Shown piece by piece: positions 38,300 through 47,052 of a stretch of DNA of 64,000 nt. Within the stretch, counting starts at the first letter, position 1. Every line of letters begins with the position of its first letter. Source of the stretch: Streptococcus orisasini (GTDB lineage: Bacteria > Bacillota > Bacilli > Lactobacillales > Streptococcaceae); the NCBI RefSeq assembly GCF_001431045.1, contig NZ_BCLE01000028.1:1-64000 (forward strand), in the 5' to 3' direction. The notes below the pieces were generated by a model. It was given only the letters and a program-made list of their open reading frames with translations, was not told the origin of the DNA and ran no database searches. The position numbers and the translations under genes are program-made.

Positions 38300-38893
38300 T
38301 TAAAATTTAATAGCATTCACACGGGCTTCAATATCAGCCTGTGTGATATTTCCCTGACGTAAAATTTTAGCGGTTGGGCCGGAAATATCCAAAATGGTCG
38401 AGTCCACTTTTCCAATCGCTTCATCATCTTGAACGCCTAATAACTGATGACCAAAACTGGCCTGAACACTGGCATAATCCAAACCGCTGCCGTGACCCGA
38501 TAGATTGGCAGACGGACCAATCAGAGACCCGGCTTTCTTAATATAGGCTAACGTTAATGGATGGCTGGGAACTCTAAAACCAACAGTTGGCAAACCAGAA
38601 TTTACCCAAGCTGGCACCCTTTCATTAGCTTTTAAAATAATGGTCAGAGGCCCTGGTAAAAAAGCCTGATAGAGTTCTGGCAAATAAGCCGGCACTTCCT
38701 TGGAAAAAGCCAAAATGTCTTCTAAAGAGGCAACATTTAAATTCATGGCCTTTTCCGGCGGACGTTTTTTGAGAGCATAGACATTTGCAACAGCCTTGGC
38801 ATCCAAAGCTCTGGCAAAAAGACCGTAAACCGTTTCTGTAGGCAGAATAACCGACTGTCCAGCCAGTAAAGCCTCTTCAATCTTATCCATCAT
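38300..38893 (-). CDS. Threonylcarbamoyl-AMP synthase (Sua5/YwlC/YrdC family)
   Basis: Makes threonylcarbamoyl-AMP from threonine, bicarbonate and ATP for the t6A modification of ANN-reading tRNAs. YrdC-type fold: PTETVYGLFARALD, YALKKRPPEKAMNLNV (KRP motif), GPLTIILKA, VGFRVPSHPL, GPSANLSGHGSG. About 197 residues, so it is YrdC-like in length without the long Sua5 C-terminal domain. ATG at 38893 or 38890 is preferred over the TTG at 38896. The start lies within the end of prmC. Confidence 0.93.
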   Translation of the reverse strand: MMDKIEEALLAGQSVILPTETVYGLFARALDAKAVANVYALKKRPPEKAMNLNVASLEDILAFSKEVPAYLPELYQAFLPGPLTIILKANERVPAWVNSGLPTVGFRVPSHPLTLAYIKKAGSLIGPSANLSGHGSGLDYASVQASFGHQLLGVQDDEAIGKVDSTILDISGPTAKILRQGNITQADIEARVNAIKF

Positions 38894-39713
38894 CAATCAC
38901 AACCATTCTATCCTTGCCAAAGCTATCCCGCAAAAGGCGGATACGTTTATCCGAAAAATAATTTCGGAAAAGCTCAGAAACAAGATTTCCCTGTTTATAG
39001 CCAATTTCCAAATAAATCTTTCCTCCCGCATTCAAATGTTCAGCAGCACCTTCAGCTATCTTTTGATAAACAGCTAAACCGTCATTTTCAGCAAACAGTG
39101 CTAGGTGCGGCTCATGCAGCAGCACATTTTGTCCGACTTCATTTCTGTCCTCAAACGCTATGTAAGGAGGATTGGAAACAATGATATCATATTTATCTGA
39201 AATCTGGCTGAAAACATCCGAATGCAGGAAAGTAATCGTTGCCTGATTAGACTTGGCATTGTCCTGTGCTAGCAGTAAAGCTTCCTTAGAAATATCGCTG
39301 GCGCTGATCTGCCAACTTGTTCTAGTCTTAGCCAGTGCGACAGCAATCGCACCGCTACCTGTTCCGATATCCAAAACTGTCAATGATTTATCTGGATTTT
39401 CCTCCAAAATTAGATTCACCAGTTCCTCAGTCTCAGGACGTGGGATAAGGACACGTTCATCAACAGCCAAAGTCAAATCTGCAAAATAAGCCTTGCCTGT
39501 AATGTACTGAGCAGGTATGTGCTGTTTTAACAGCTTTGTGATTCTGTCTAATTGCCTAAGATCAGCTTCTGGTATTTCACGAGACTGATGAAGGATAAAA
39601 TCAAGCCTGCTCCAGCTTTTCCAATCATTAAAGACGTAAGCCAAGGCTTCTTTTTCCTCACCATTGGCGGCCAAATCCGCTTCATACTGAGCAAAAGCTT
39701 GAGCGTAATTCAT
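38883..39713 (-). CDS. prmC: Release-factor glutamine methyltransferase PrmC
   Basis: Methylates the Gln of the GGQ motif in RF1 and RF2 with SAM. An N-terminal helical domain (1-75) is followed by a Rossmann methyltransferase with VLDIGTGSGAIAVAL near residue 115 and the NPPYI motif near 185. 276 residues. It overlaps prfA by one base and sua5 by about 11, so enzyme and substrate protein are made together. Confidence 0.97.
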   Translation of the reverse strand: MNYAQAFAQYEADLAANGEEKEALAYVFNDWKSWSRLDFILHQSREIPEADLRQLDRITKLLKQHIPAQYITGKAYFADLTLAVDERVLIPRPETEELVNLILEENPDKSLTVLDIGTGSGAIAVALAKTRTSWQISASDISKEALLLAQDNAKSNQATITFLHSDVFSQISDKYDIIVSNPPYIAFEDRNEVGQNVLLHEPHLALFAENDGLAVYQKIAEGAAEHLNAGGKIYLEIGYKQGNLVSELFRNYFSDKRIRLLRDSFGKDRMVVIDDG

Positions 39714-40792
39714 TAGTTACCCAACTCTTCTAGCTTTTGTGTTTGGTCATAGAGGACCAAGGCGTCAATAACTTCATCTAATTTCCCAACTAAAATAGTA
39801 TCTAACTTTTGCAGAGTCAGTCCGATGCGATGGTCGGTTACACGATTTTGCGGGAAATTATAAGTTCTTATGCGCTCAGAGCGGTCCCCTGTCCCAATCG
39901 TGGACTTACGTTCGGCGTCCTGCTCATCCTGAGCAATCTGCGCAAAGTGGTCTGCCACACGAGCGCGGATAATTTTCATGGCCTTGTCGCGGTTTTTTTG
40001 CTGCGTCCGTTCCTCCTGCATCTCAACCTTAATATTGGTTGGCAAGTGGATAATCCGAACAGCCGTTGCAACCTTATTGACATTTTGACCGCCGGCACCG
40101 GAAGCGTGGTAAATGTCCACACGCAGATCCTTGGGATCAATCTCGTACTCTACTTCTTCAACTTCAGGCATTACCAAAACTGTCGCTGTTGAAGTATGGA
40201 CACGCCCTTGGCTTTCCGTGACAGGAACCCGCTGAACCCGGTGGGCACCCGATTCGTATTTGAGCTTAGAATAGACAGACTGTCCCGAAACCATAGCCAC
40301 AACTTCTTTGATGCCGCCGACACCGTTCATCGAAGCCTCCATGACTTCAAATTTCCAGCCTTGGCTTTCTGCATATTTTTGGTACATATTCAGCAGGTCT
40401 CCTGCAAAAAGAGCAGCCTCATCACCGCCAGCAGCACCGCGGATTTCCAGAATAATGTTCTTATCATCATTAGGGTCTTTAGGTAAAAGGAGGATCTTGA
40501 GTCTTTCTTCATAATCCTCTTTAGCTGCTTTGGACTCTTTCAGCTCCTCCTTGGCCATTTCTTCAAGTTCAGGATCGCTGCCAGCATCTTTTATCATCTC
40601 TTCTGCATCAGCGATATTTTGGATGACTTGTTTGTATTCACGGTAGACTGTTACCGTTTCGCGAGTAGATGCCTCTTCTCGCGAGAGTTCCATGAAGCGC
40701 TTGGTATCACTGACAACATCTGGATCACTGAGCAATTCACCCAGTTCCTCGTAGCGATCTTCAACAGCCTGTAATTGGTCATAAATATTCAT
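39713..40792 (-). CDS. prfA: Peptide chain release factor 1
   Basis: Terminates translation at UAA and UAG. The ribosome-active GGQ is in [13 protein letters not shown] near residue 230, and the codon-recognition region near 185 includes [14 protein letters not shown] (PxT type). 359 residues. First of the prfA-prmC-sua5-glyA-ndpA run; the tdk gene lies upstream with 214 bp of repeat-containing DNA between. Confidence 0.98.
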   Translation of the reverse strand: MNIYDQLQAVEDRYEELGELLSDPDVVSDTKRFMELSREEASTRETVTVYREYKQVIQNIADAEEMIKDAGSDPELEEMAKEELKESKAAKEDYEERLKILLLPKDPNDDKNIILEIRGAAGGDEAALFAGDLLNMYQKYAESQGWKFEVMEASMNGVGGIKEVVAMVSGQSVYSKLKYESGAHRVQRVPVTESQGRVHTSTATVLVMPEVEEVEYEIDPKDLRVDIYHASGAGGQNVNKVATAVRIIHLPTNIKVEMQEERTQQKNRDKAMKIIRARVADHFAQIAQDEQDAERKSTIGTGDRSERIRTYNFPQNRVTDHRIGLTLQKLDTILVGKLDEVIDALVLYDQTQKLEELGN

Positions 40793-40862
40793 TTTCTTAA
40801 ACAGTTCTCCTTCTTTACATCACAAAATAACTAAACTCATAATCAATAACAACAGAATAGCC

Positions 40863-40906
40863 TTAGGTGCTGAGCTGCTTTAGCAGCCATCACCTATAAC
40901 CGGGTG
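40863..40906 (-). repeat. Duplicate copy of the tdk 3' end repeat (copy 1)
   Basis: A 44-bp sequence nearly identical to the last codons and trailer of tdk (copy 2 at 40989-41033), differing by one T in the loop. It contains a GCTGC/GCAGC-type hairpin. Between the copies a further inverted repeat GGCTGAAG (40910-40917) / CTTCAGCC (40943-40950) is seen. Confidence 0.85.
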
Positions 40907-40988
40907 GACGGCTGAAGAGAGACAAGCGATAATTTTGTTTCGCTTCAGCCTAATGCACGGTTTAGGCATTGTCCCATAGGAAATGGCG

Positions 40989-41033
40989 TTAGGTGCTGAG
41001 CTGCTTTTAGCAGCCATCACCTATAACCGGGTG
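40989..41033 (-). repeat. tdk 3' end repeat (copy 2, contains the tdk stop codon)
   Basis: 45 bp matching copy 1 except for one base. It encodes the last residues of thymidine kinase (VIGDGC) and its stop, which lies in the loop of a hairpin with GCTGC / GCAGC and outer GGTG / CACC pairing on the minus strand. Confidence 0.85.
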
Positions 41034-41588
41034 AAAATAATGCTTCCGGCAAACGGGAATATAGGTTTCATTGCCGCCGATTTGAATCTGCTCGCCCTCA
41101 TAGACAGGCTTACCGCCTTGAGTTCTCAGCACCATAGTTGCTTTTTTAGAACAAAATTGACAGATGGTTTTAATTTCTTCAATTTTATCTGCCATAAGCA
41201 ACAATTCGCGCGACCCTTCAAAGAGATGATTTTGGAAATCATTTTTCAGTCCAAAAGCCATTACCGGAACATCTAGGTCATCAACAATTCTAGCCAAATC
41301 ATAGACGTTTTTCTTGCTTAAGAACTGGCATTCATCAATCAAAACACAGTAAGGTTTATCTTGCAAATTAGCAATGTAAGCAAAAACATCCATGTCATCT
41401 GTTATGGGAACTGCTTTACGTCTCATACCAATCCTGCTTGAGACGACACCAAATTCATCCCGTGTATCAAGACTGCTGGTCATAATAACAACAGGCTTAC
41501 CCTGCTCTTCATAATTATGAGCCACTTTTAGAATTTCAATGGTCTTCCCAGAATTCATGGTCCCATATTTATAATACAACTGTGCCAA
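41007..41588 (-). CDS. tdk: Thymidine kinase
   Basis: Phosphorylates thymidine for salvage. Type II tetrameric kinase: P-loop [12 protein letters not shown] near residue 8, [10 protein letters not shown] (lid and catalytic Glu), and a zinc site made of CQFCSKK and a late CRKHY. I use the TTG at 41588 because it gives the family N terminus [14 protein letters not shown] and has GAGG 9 nt upstream; the ATG at 41603 would add five residues without a good ribosome site. The C terminus (VIGDGC) is encoded by a repeat and is probably not ancestral. Confidence 0.93.
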   Translation of the reverse strand: MAQLYYKYGTMNSGKTIEILKVAHNYEEQGKPVVIMTSSLDTRDEFGVVSSRIGMRRKAVPITDDMDVFAYIANLQDKPYCVLIDECQFLSKKNVYDLARIVDDLDVPVMAFGLKNDFQNHLFEGSRELLLMADKIEEIKTICQFCSKKATMVLRTQGGKPVYEGEQIQIGGNETYIPVCRKHYFHPVIGDGC

Positions 41589-41728
41589 GACTTTCAACCT
41601 CATCTCATACTAGTATCTCATCTATTTTACCATAAAAGCTAAAAAGGCGCACTGAGTTTTCACAATAAAAAGACAGTTTAAAGGGAGCCTATTCTTTGGA
41701 AATATGATAAAATAAAGGTGTCAATTGT

Positions 41729-41938
41729 AAATTAAACACGGCTGCGACACTGTGCAAAAAGACAGCTTCTCCCAGAGTTTTGCGGATCTTGGTTTTAAAT
41801 TCGTCGTAGACGTCTGAACTCTCTGAGCCTTGCAGGCGTTGAGAGTTCTAGTCGTCCTGACGAGGGTGCGTCAACGAAATCTCAGATTTCTGACTTACCG
41901 CTTATTTTGCTTTGTGTCGCTCACGCCCTAATATCTTA
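41729..41938 (+). repeat. Composite foldback repeat unit (about 210 bp)
   Basis: Starts with the family end TTAAACACGGCTGCGACACTG and finishes GTGTCGCTCACGCC...TATCTTA, like the other units, but carries about 100 bp of extra sequence with its own hairpins, for example GAACTCTC (41817 region) with GAGAGTTC and CGTC/GACG pairs. It precedes a standard unit in the tautomerase leader. Confidence 0.75.
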
Positions 41939-42053
41939 TGTAATTGAACACGGGCTAAAATCCTAGTAAAAAAGATAAACTTCCTTGTGTCTTTATGACA
42001 CGGCGCCAGTTTCCTATTTTTATACGGATTTCTTCACGCCCTTTGTATCTTAT
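41939..42053 (+). repeat. Foldback repeat unit, type A
   Basis: Begins TGTAATTGAACACGGGC, ends GCCCTTTGTATCTTA, and is almost the exact reverse complement of the unit at 53815-53930. The internal GTGTC/GACAC stem is conserved. It ends 2 bp before the AAAGGAG of the tautomerase gene. Confidence 0.9.
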
Positions 42054-42070
42054 ATTAAAGGAGAAAACTT

Positions 42071-42256
42071 ATGCCATTTGTTAAAATTGATTTGTTTGAA
42101 GGCCGAACTGAGGAACAAAAAATTGAACTTGCCCGCGAAGTGACTGAGGTCGTTTCCCGTGTGGCAAAAGCTCCTAAGGAAGCTATCCACGTCTTTATAA
42201 ATGATATGCCGGAGGGAACCTATTACCCGCACGGTGAGATGAAGAAAAAGGGTTAA
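42071..42256 (+). CDS. 4-oxalocrotonate tautomerase family protein
   Basis: 61-residue tautomerase subunit. Catalytic Pro2 follows the initiator Met (MPFVKIDLFEGRTEEQK), and the conserved strand HVFINDMPEGTYYPHG is present. In the family Pro1 of the mature protein acts as general base after Met removal. The true substrate in streptococci is unknown. AAAGGAG, 6 nt before the ATG, directly follows a foldback repeat that forms its leader. First of a plus-strand run with the ApbE and two flavin reductase genes. Confidence 0.93.
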   Translation: MPFVKIDLFEGRTEEQKIELAREVTEVVSRVAKAPKEAIHVFINDMPEGTYYPHGEMKKKG

Positions 42257-42346
42257 GCCGGTACTTAACTCTTTTATTTTGACTTGATTTTATTTTCAGA
42301 AAACGCTATCATAAAGGTAAGGATTAGTTGAAGGAGGTGGACAAAT

Positions 42347-43282
42347 TTGCAGGCACAACAAACCTTGCATATGATGGGGACAACGATTGATATTATGGTT
42401 GAAGCCAGCAATGCTCAAGAACTTGTTGAACTTGTCTGCCGGCTTTTGAAAACTTACGAACATCGCTTTAGTGCTAACAGTGATGACTCAGAATTGATGA
42501 CTGTCAATCATTCAGCCGGACTGAATGCTGTTTCTGTTCATCCGGATTTATTTGAATTAATTCAAATTGGAAAAAAGCACAGTCTTGATCAGCCAAGCAA
42601 TCTTAATATTGCAATCGGACCTCTGGTACAAACTTGGCACATTGGATTTGATGATGCCAAGCTTCCCAGCCAAACTCAAATAAATGAACAATTAGCTCTT
42701 ATTAATCCCCAAAATATTATATTGGATGAAGAAAAACAAACAGTTTTTCTATCTCAAAAGGGGATGAAAATTGATTTGGGTGCTTTGGCCAAGGGCTATA
42801 TTGCTGATAAAATTATTGCTTACTTAAAAAGTCAAGGTGCTACTTCTGCTATGATTAATCTGGGTGGCAATCTTTTGGTCTTCGGACCCAATCCAAAGCG
42901 TCCTGGCGGATTCTGGAACATTGGGATTCAAGACCCTAAAAGACCTAGAAATCAAAATGTTGGAATCGTTAAAATCTACAATCAGTCTGTTGTCACATCC
43001 GGTATTTACGAACGCCATCTGCAAGTCAACGGAAAAGATTACCATCATATTTTTGATAAAAATACAGGCTACCCGATTGAAACACAGATGGCCAGCCTCA
43101 GTATTATCTCAAAGCTCTCGCTTGACGGTGAGATTTGGACAACACGCTTGTTTGGCCTGCCGATTCCGCTGGCTATGAGGACAATCAATCAAACCGAACA
43201 TATCGAAGGCATTATCATTACCAGAGATAATCGCATCGCCGTTTCAAACGGCTTAAAAGATACTTTTATCCCCCTTTACTAA
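42347..43282 (+). CDS. ApbE-family FAD:protein FMN transferase, no signal peptide
   Basis: Transfers FMN from FAD onto a Thr or Ser of a target protein. ApbE motifs: MGTTIDIMVE near residue 11, a conserved Asp-Leu-Gly-Ala-Leu-Ala-Lys-Gly FAD site (IDLGALAKGYIADK) near 145, HHIFDKNTGYPIETQMASLSII near 235, and DGEIWTTRLF as the metal/catalytic motif. The start is TTG at 42347 with a perfect AAGGAGGTGG before it. There is no signal or lipobox, unlike periplasmic or lipoprotein ApbE, so it should modify a cytosolic protein; a candidate lies two genes downstream. Confidence 0.92.
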   Translation: MQAQQTLHMMGTTIDIMVEASNAQELVELVCRLLKTYEHRFSANSDDSELMTVNHSAGLNAVSVHPDLFELIQIGKKHSLDQPSNLNIAIGPLVQTWHIGFDDAKLPSQTQINEQLALINPQNIILDEEKQTVFLSQKGMKIDLGALAKGYIADKIIAYLKSQGATSAMINLGGNLLVFGPNPKRPGGFWNIGIQDPKRPRNQNVGIVKIYNQSVVTSGIYERHLQVNGKDYHHIFDKNTGYPIETQMASLSIISKLSLDGEIWTTRLFGLPIPLAMRTINQTEHIEGIIITRDNRIAVSNGLKDTFIPLY

Positions 43283-43303
43283 ACCTAAAGAAAGAGGTAC
43301 AAC

Positions 43304-43909
43304 ATGATGAAACTTATTGGATTAGTTGGGACAAATTCAAAAAAATCGACTAACCGTCAATTGCTACAATACATGCAAAAACACTTTGCTGATAAGGCTG
43401 ATATTGAACTAGTCGAAATCAAGGATCTCCCTATGTTTAATAAACCAGCTGACAAAAAGCTCCCTGAGGGAGTTATTGAAATAGCTGAAAAAATTAAAGC
43501 TGCAGACGGGGTTATTATCGGAACACCTGAATACGATCATTCCATCCCGGCTGTATTAATGAGTGCTTTGGCTTGGCTTTCCTATGGTATTTATCCGCTT
43601 CTAAATAAGCCAGTTATGATTACCGGAGCTTCTTACGGAACACTGGGCTCATCACGCGCTCAACTGCAGCTACGGCAGATTCTCAATGCTCCCGAAATCA
43701 AAGCCAATGTCCTGCCAGATGAATTTTTACTTTCTCACTCTCTGCAGGCATTTGACAAAGATGGCAATCTCGCTGATTTAGAAACCTTCCAAAAACTTGA
43801 CGCTATCTTTGATGACTTCCGTATTTTTGTTAAAATCACTGAAAAACTATCAAGTGCCCAAGAGCTTCTGCATAAGGAAGCCGAAAATTTTGATTGGGAA
43901 AGTTTATAA
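43304..43909 (+). CDS. NADPH-dependent FMN reductase-like flavoprotein
   Basis: A 201-residue flavodoxin-fold protein: phosphate loop LVGTNSKKSTNRQLLQYM near residue 8, and IGTPEYDHSIPAVLMSALAWLS near 70 plus a GASYGTLGSSRAQLQLR motif, all typical of the FMN_red family. It lies 21 bp after apbE. Similar in its domain to the next gene but lacks that gene's PAS-like domain and Ser/Ala tail. It probably reduces flavins or azo/quinone compounds with NAD(P)H. Confidence 0.92.
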   Translation: MMKLIGLVGTNSKKSTNRQLLQYMQKHFADKADIELVEIKDLPMFNKPADKKLPEGVIEIAEKIKAADGVIIGTPEYDHSIPAVLMSALAWLSYGIYPLLNKPVMITGASYGTLGSSRAQLQLRQILNAPEIKANVLPDEFLLSHSLQAFDKDGNLADLETFQKLDAIFDDFRIFVKITEKLSSAQELLHKEAENFDWESL

Positions 43910-43912
43910 AGC

Positions 43913-44022
43913 AAACTGAACACGGGCTAAAAGCGTCGAGAAAAAGATAGACTGTCTTGTGTGCCAGCGCACAGCGTCAGTCTCCTATTTTCTTCTCGCT
44001 TTCTTAACGCCCTTTGTATCTT
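43913..44022 (+). repeat. Foldback repeat unit, type C
   Basis: AACTGAACACGGGC...GCCCTTTGTATCTTG; reverse-complement match to units at 54045 and 54273. GCGTCGAGAAAAAGATAG and TCTTCTCGC arms fold back. It starts 4 bp after the preceding stop. Confidence 0.88.
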
Positions 44023-44135
44023 GTTAATTGAACACGGCTACGACACTGTGCAAAAAGATAAAGACTTCCTAGATGCCAAGCATCTTCGTCAGCTTTCCTA
44101 TTTTGCTGTGTGTCGCTTACGCCTTTGTATCTTAA
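44023..44135 (+). repeat. Foldback repeat unit, type D
   Basis: TTAATTGAACACGGC...CGCCTTTGTATCTTA, matching the unit at 54501-54612 in reverse complement. GACACTGTGC/GCTGTGTGTC-like arms and a GATGC-CAAGCATC loop. It ends 4 bp before AAAGGAG of the following gene. Confidence 0.9.
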
Positions 44136-44152
44136 TTAAAGGAGAAATCAAT

Positions 44153-45394
44153 ATGAAATTTGTAGGACTTGTAGGTTCAAATGCAGAACAATCATACAAT
44201 CGCAAATTATTAGAGTACATCAGAAAACAATTTAAGTTAAAATTTGAATTAGAGTTATTGGAAATTGATGACGTTCCAATGTTCAATCAGGATCAAAGCT
44301 GGAAAGACAATTTTCAATTGCGGCTCTTATATAATAAAATCACACGTGCAGACGGGGTTATTATCGCTACTCCTGAACACAACCACACGATTACGGCTGC
44401 TTTAAAGAGCGTCTTAGAATGGCTGTCTTGTGAAGTGCATCCTTTCGAAAACAAACCGGTTATGATTGTCGGGGCTTCCTATTACGATCAAGGAACCTCA
44501 CGCGCTCAGGTGCATCTGAGAAAAATTTTGGATGCTCCAGGAGTTAATGCCTATACCCTTCCGGGAAATGAATTTCTGCTTGGTAAAGCAAAAGAAGCCT
44601 TTGACGATGATGGCAATATTATTAACAAAGGGACTGTTGATTTTTTAGAAACCTGCTTAGATAATTTTGTAAGCTATGTAGGGGTGGTGTCAAAATTGCA
44701 AAAACCAAAACCAATTGAACCAGAAGACTTAGACTGCAATCATCCTATTGCAACATCTGTTACAGAAGTTGACCCAGACGATCCAGAATGGGTTGAAAAA
44801 GTTGCCGAGGTTACAGGCGCTGTTTCCGGCAATACCTATGTCAAACTTGATCACGGTATTTTAACAGTCGATCAAATCAACATGTTTTTAAAAGCTATGC
44901 CTTTTGAATTGACTTATTCCGATGATAATAATCAATTCCTCTATTACAACAATGCTCATCAGGATCCAGATACTATGTTTGCTAAACGGGTACCATCCCA
45001 ATCCGGCAGCCGTTTGTCAACAGTTCACAACAGTCTTCCGCCTGAACGGATGAAAAATGTTGAGTGGGTTATTGGAACTCTCCGTAATGGCAACCAAGAA
45101 TACGTTCGTACACTTATTCCTAATCCAAATCCTGCTGTGCTCAATACTCACAATTACCAAGCAATGTATTATCCAGATGGTTCCTTTGCAGGTATCAATG
45201 AAATTGTTTTTAACTTTAAACCTTGGCTAGATTGGTATCTGCAAACAACTGGTCAAAGACTGGTCGGTGGTGCTGCAGGGGCTGACGCAACTTCCGGTGC
45301 TTCTGACAGCGGCAGTGCTGATGCAACCTCAGGTGCATCCGACAGCAGTGACTCAGGAGCTGCCGATGCAACATCTGGTGCTTCTGCCCATTGA
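44153..45394 (+). CDS. FMN reductase / PAS-like protein with three C-terminal DATSGAS motifs
   Basis: 413 residues in three parts. Residues 1-185 are an FMN_red flavodoxin fold (LVGSNAEQSYNRKLLEYI; IATPEHNHTITAALKSVLEWLS). Residues about 233-370 resemble the PAS_10 type of DUF438 proteins (HGILTVDQINMFLKAMPFELTYSDDN; TVHNSLPPERM). Residues 373-413 are a flexible Gly/Ala/Ser/Asp tail with DATSGAS at 378-384, 390-396 and 405-411. That motif fits the ApbE flavinylation consensus (D..s/t-g-A-s/t, last residue carrying FMN), and an ApbE gene lies two genes upstream. The start is the ATG at 44153 after AAAGGAG; the frame runs further upstream only through a repeat. Flavinylation is inferred, not shown. 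Confidence 0.88.
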   Translation: MKFVGLVGSNAEQSYNRKLLEYIRKQFKLKFELELLEIDDVPMFNQDQSWKDNFQLRLLYNKITRADGVIIATPEHNHTITAALKSVLEWLSCEVHPFENKPVMIVGASYYDQGTSRAQVHLRKILDAPGVNAYTLPGNEFLLGKAKEAFDDDGNIINKGTVDFLETCLDNFVSYVGVVSKLQKPKPIEPEDLDCNHPIATSVTEVDPDDPEWVEKVAEVTGAVSGNTYVKLDHGILTVDQINMFLKAMPFELTYSDDNNQFLYYNNAHQDPDTMFAKRVPSQSGSRLSTVHNSLPPERMKNVEWVIGTLRNGNQEYVRTLIPNPNPAVLNTHNYQAMYYPDGSFAGINEIVFNFKPWLDWYLQTTGQRLVGGAAGADATSGASDSGSADATSGASDSSDSGAADATSGASAH

Positions 45395-45411
45395 TTTTCA
45401 GACAAAAATAA

Positions 45412-45459
45412 AAAAAGACGGAGATAAACGGTTTAAGTACTGCTTATCTTCGTCTTTTT
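45412..45459 (+). terminator. Terminator of the tautomerase-apbE-flavoprotein run
   Basis: AAAAAGACGGAGATAA pairs with TTATCTTCGTCTTTTT (one G-T pair) around a 16-nt loop, 18 bp past the stop. Confidence 0.9.
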
Positions 45460-45531
45460 AGCTAGCTTTAAAAATAGAAAATATTTCTATCCACTCTTTT
45501 TTAAAATCAATGCAGATCAGGCAAGAATCCT

Positions 45532-47052
45532 TTAATCCAGCAGACCTGCTTTTTTCAGATAATTGTGGGCCACTGTTTTAGCAGATTTCCCTTTTGCTTT
45601 AACTTGGTAGTTCATGTCGCTCATTTGGTCTTCTCTTATCTTTCCAGCCAAGCGATTTAAAATCCTCTTTAACTCTGGATGTTTCTGCAACAATTTCTTT
45701 TTGAGCAAAGGTGCTCCTTGATAAGGTGGAAAAAGGCTTTTATCATCTTTAAGAGTGACTAGACCGTATTCTTTTATTTCTGAGTCTGTGGAATAAGCAT
45801 CTGTAATATCAATATCACCGCTCTTGATGGCTTGATAACGCAAAGCAGGTTCCATTGTCCTAACTTGCAGATTAAGGCCATAAAGATCTTTCAAACCTTT
45901 ATTCCCATCTTCTCGATCGTTAAATTCCAAGGTAAAGCCTGCTTTTGCTGTGTTTGCAACCTTTTTCAAATCAGAAATGGTTTTTAGGCCATTTTCCTTG
46001 GCAAATGATTTCTTAACGGCTACAGCGTAAGTGTTTTGATATTTCATCGGTTTTAGATAGACGAGATTATCCTGCTTCAAAATACCATCACGCGCTGCTT
46101 TATAAACCATTTGCGAGTTATTAGAAACTTTAGGCGGATTTTTTAGTAGGCTGGCCGTAACTGTCCCTGTAAATTCTGGATAAATATCAATATCACCTTT
46201 TTTAAGAGCCTCATAAAGGAAGCTTGTTTTTCCAAAATTAGGTTTGATTTTTACTGACAGATTGCTGTCTTGCTCAATTAATTCCTTGTACATATTAATC
46301 AGGATTTCAGGTTCAGATCCCAATTTCCCTGCAATAACAATTTCCTCCTGACTCTGGCTGGCCTTAATGATATTGGGAAGATAGGAAGCTCCTAGGCCTA
46401 CCAGCATCAGCACAAAAGCAAGCATAATCTTTCTCAGCGAAGCCTTTTCCAAAAATTTAATAGCTAGATTAAAGACAATAGCCAAAAGTGCTGAAGAAAT
46501 AGCCCCAATTAAAATCAGAGAACTGTTATTGCGGTCAATCCCAAGGAGAATGAAAGAGCCAAGACCGCCAGCACCTATCAGCGCCGCCAAAGTTGCCGTT
46601 CCAATAATCATAACAGCCGCTGTTCTGACACCAGAAATGATAACTGGCATAGCCAAGGGCAGCTCAAATTTTTTCAGTCGTTCCCACTTGGTCATACCAA
46701 AGGCCTGACCGGCTTCAACCAGACTAGGATCGATAGTTGTCAGTCCAGTGATTGTATTTTGTAAAATTGGGAAAAGGGCATAGATAATCAAAGCCGCAAC
46801 TGCTGGCACCGTTCCAATCCCCATAAAAGGAATGAATAACCCTAAAAGGGCCAGAGAAGGAATAGTCTGGAAGATTCCTGAAATTTGTAAAATAGCTTCA
46901 GAGAGTTTCTTACGATGACTGATAAAAATGGCTAAAGGAACAGCCAGAATAATGGCCATCAAAAGCGATAGCAAAGATATTTGCAAATGTTCCAGCAAGG
47001 ACTGCAGCCAATCACCAAAGCGATCTTGAAAGGTAGTAATTAAATCTGTCAT
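45532..47052 (-). CDS. OpuC-type osmoprotectant ABC transporter, fused permease and binding protein
   Basis: 506 residues. The N-terminal half (1-215) is a BPD-type permease with the ATPase-contact loop [22 protein letters not shown] near 105. After a membrane segment near 212-228 comes an OpuCC/ProX-like binding domain ([46 protein letters not shown]). Such QAT proteins import choline, carnitine, betaine or similar. It overlaps the ATPase gene by 4 bp. It is a second osmoprotectant system beside bus and differs in the binding-domain family. Confidence 0.93.
   Translation of the reverse strand: MTDLITTFQDRFGDWLQSLLEHLQISLLSLLMAIILAVPLAIFISHRKKLSEAILQISGIFQTIPSLALLGLFIPFMGIGTVPAVAALIIYALFPILQNTITGLTTIDPSLVEAGQAFGMTKWERLKKFELPLAMPVIISGVRTAAVMIIGTATLAALIGAGGLGSFILLGIDRNNSSLILIGAISSALLAIVFNLAIKFLEKASLRKIMLAFVLMLVGLGASYLPNIIKASQSQEEIVIAGKLGSEPEILINMYKELIEQDSNLSVKIKPNFGKTSFLYEALKKGDIDIYPEFTGTVTASLLKNPPKVSNNSQMVYKAARDGILKQDNLVYLKPMKYQNTYAVAVKKSFAKENGLKTISDLKKVANTAKAGFTLEFNDREDGNKGLKDLYGLNLQVRTMEPALRYQAIKSGDIDITDAYSTDSEIKEYGLVTLKDDKSLFPPYQGAPLLKKKLLQKHPELKRILNRLAGKIREDQMSDMNYQVKAKGKSAKTVAHNYLKKAGLLD

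Noticed and set aside
43961-44152. 64-residue N-terminal extension of the tailed flavoprotein
   Set aside because: This stretch is two foldback repeat units; a good AAAGGAG and the family N terminus fix the start at 44153.
45281-45390. LPXTG or secreted Ser-rich repeat tail
   Set aside because: No signal peptide, sorting motif or charged anchor is present, and the protein starts with a cytosolic flavodoxin fold.
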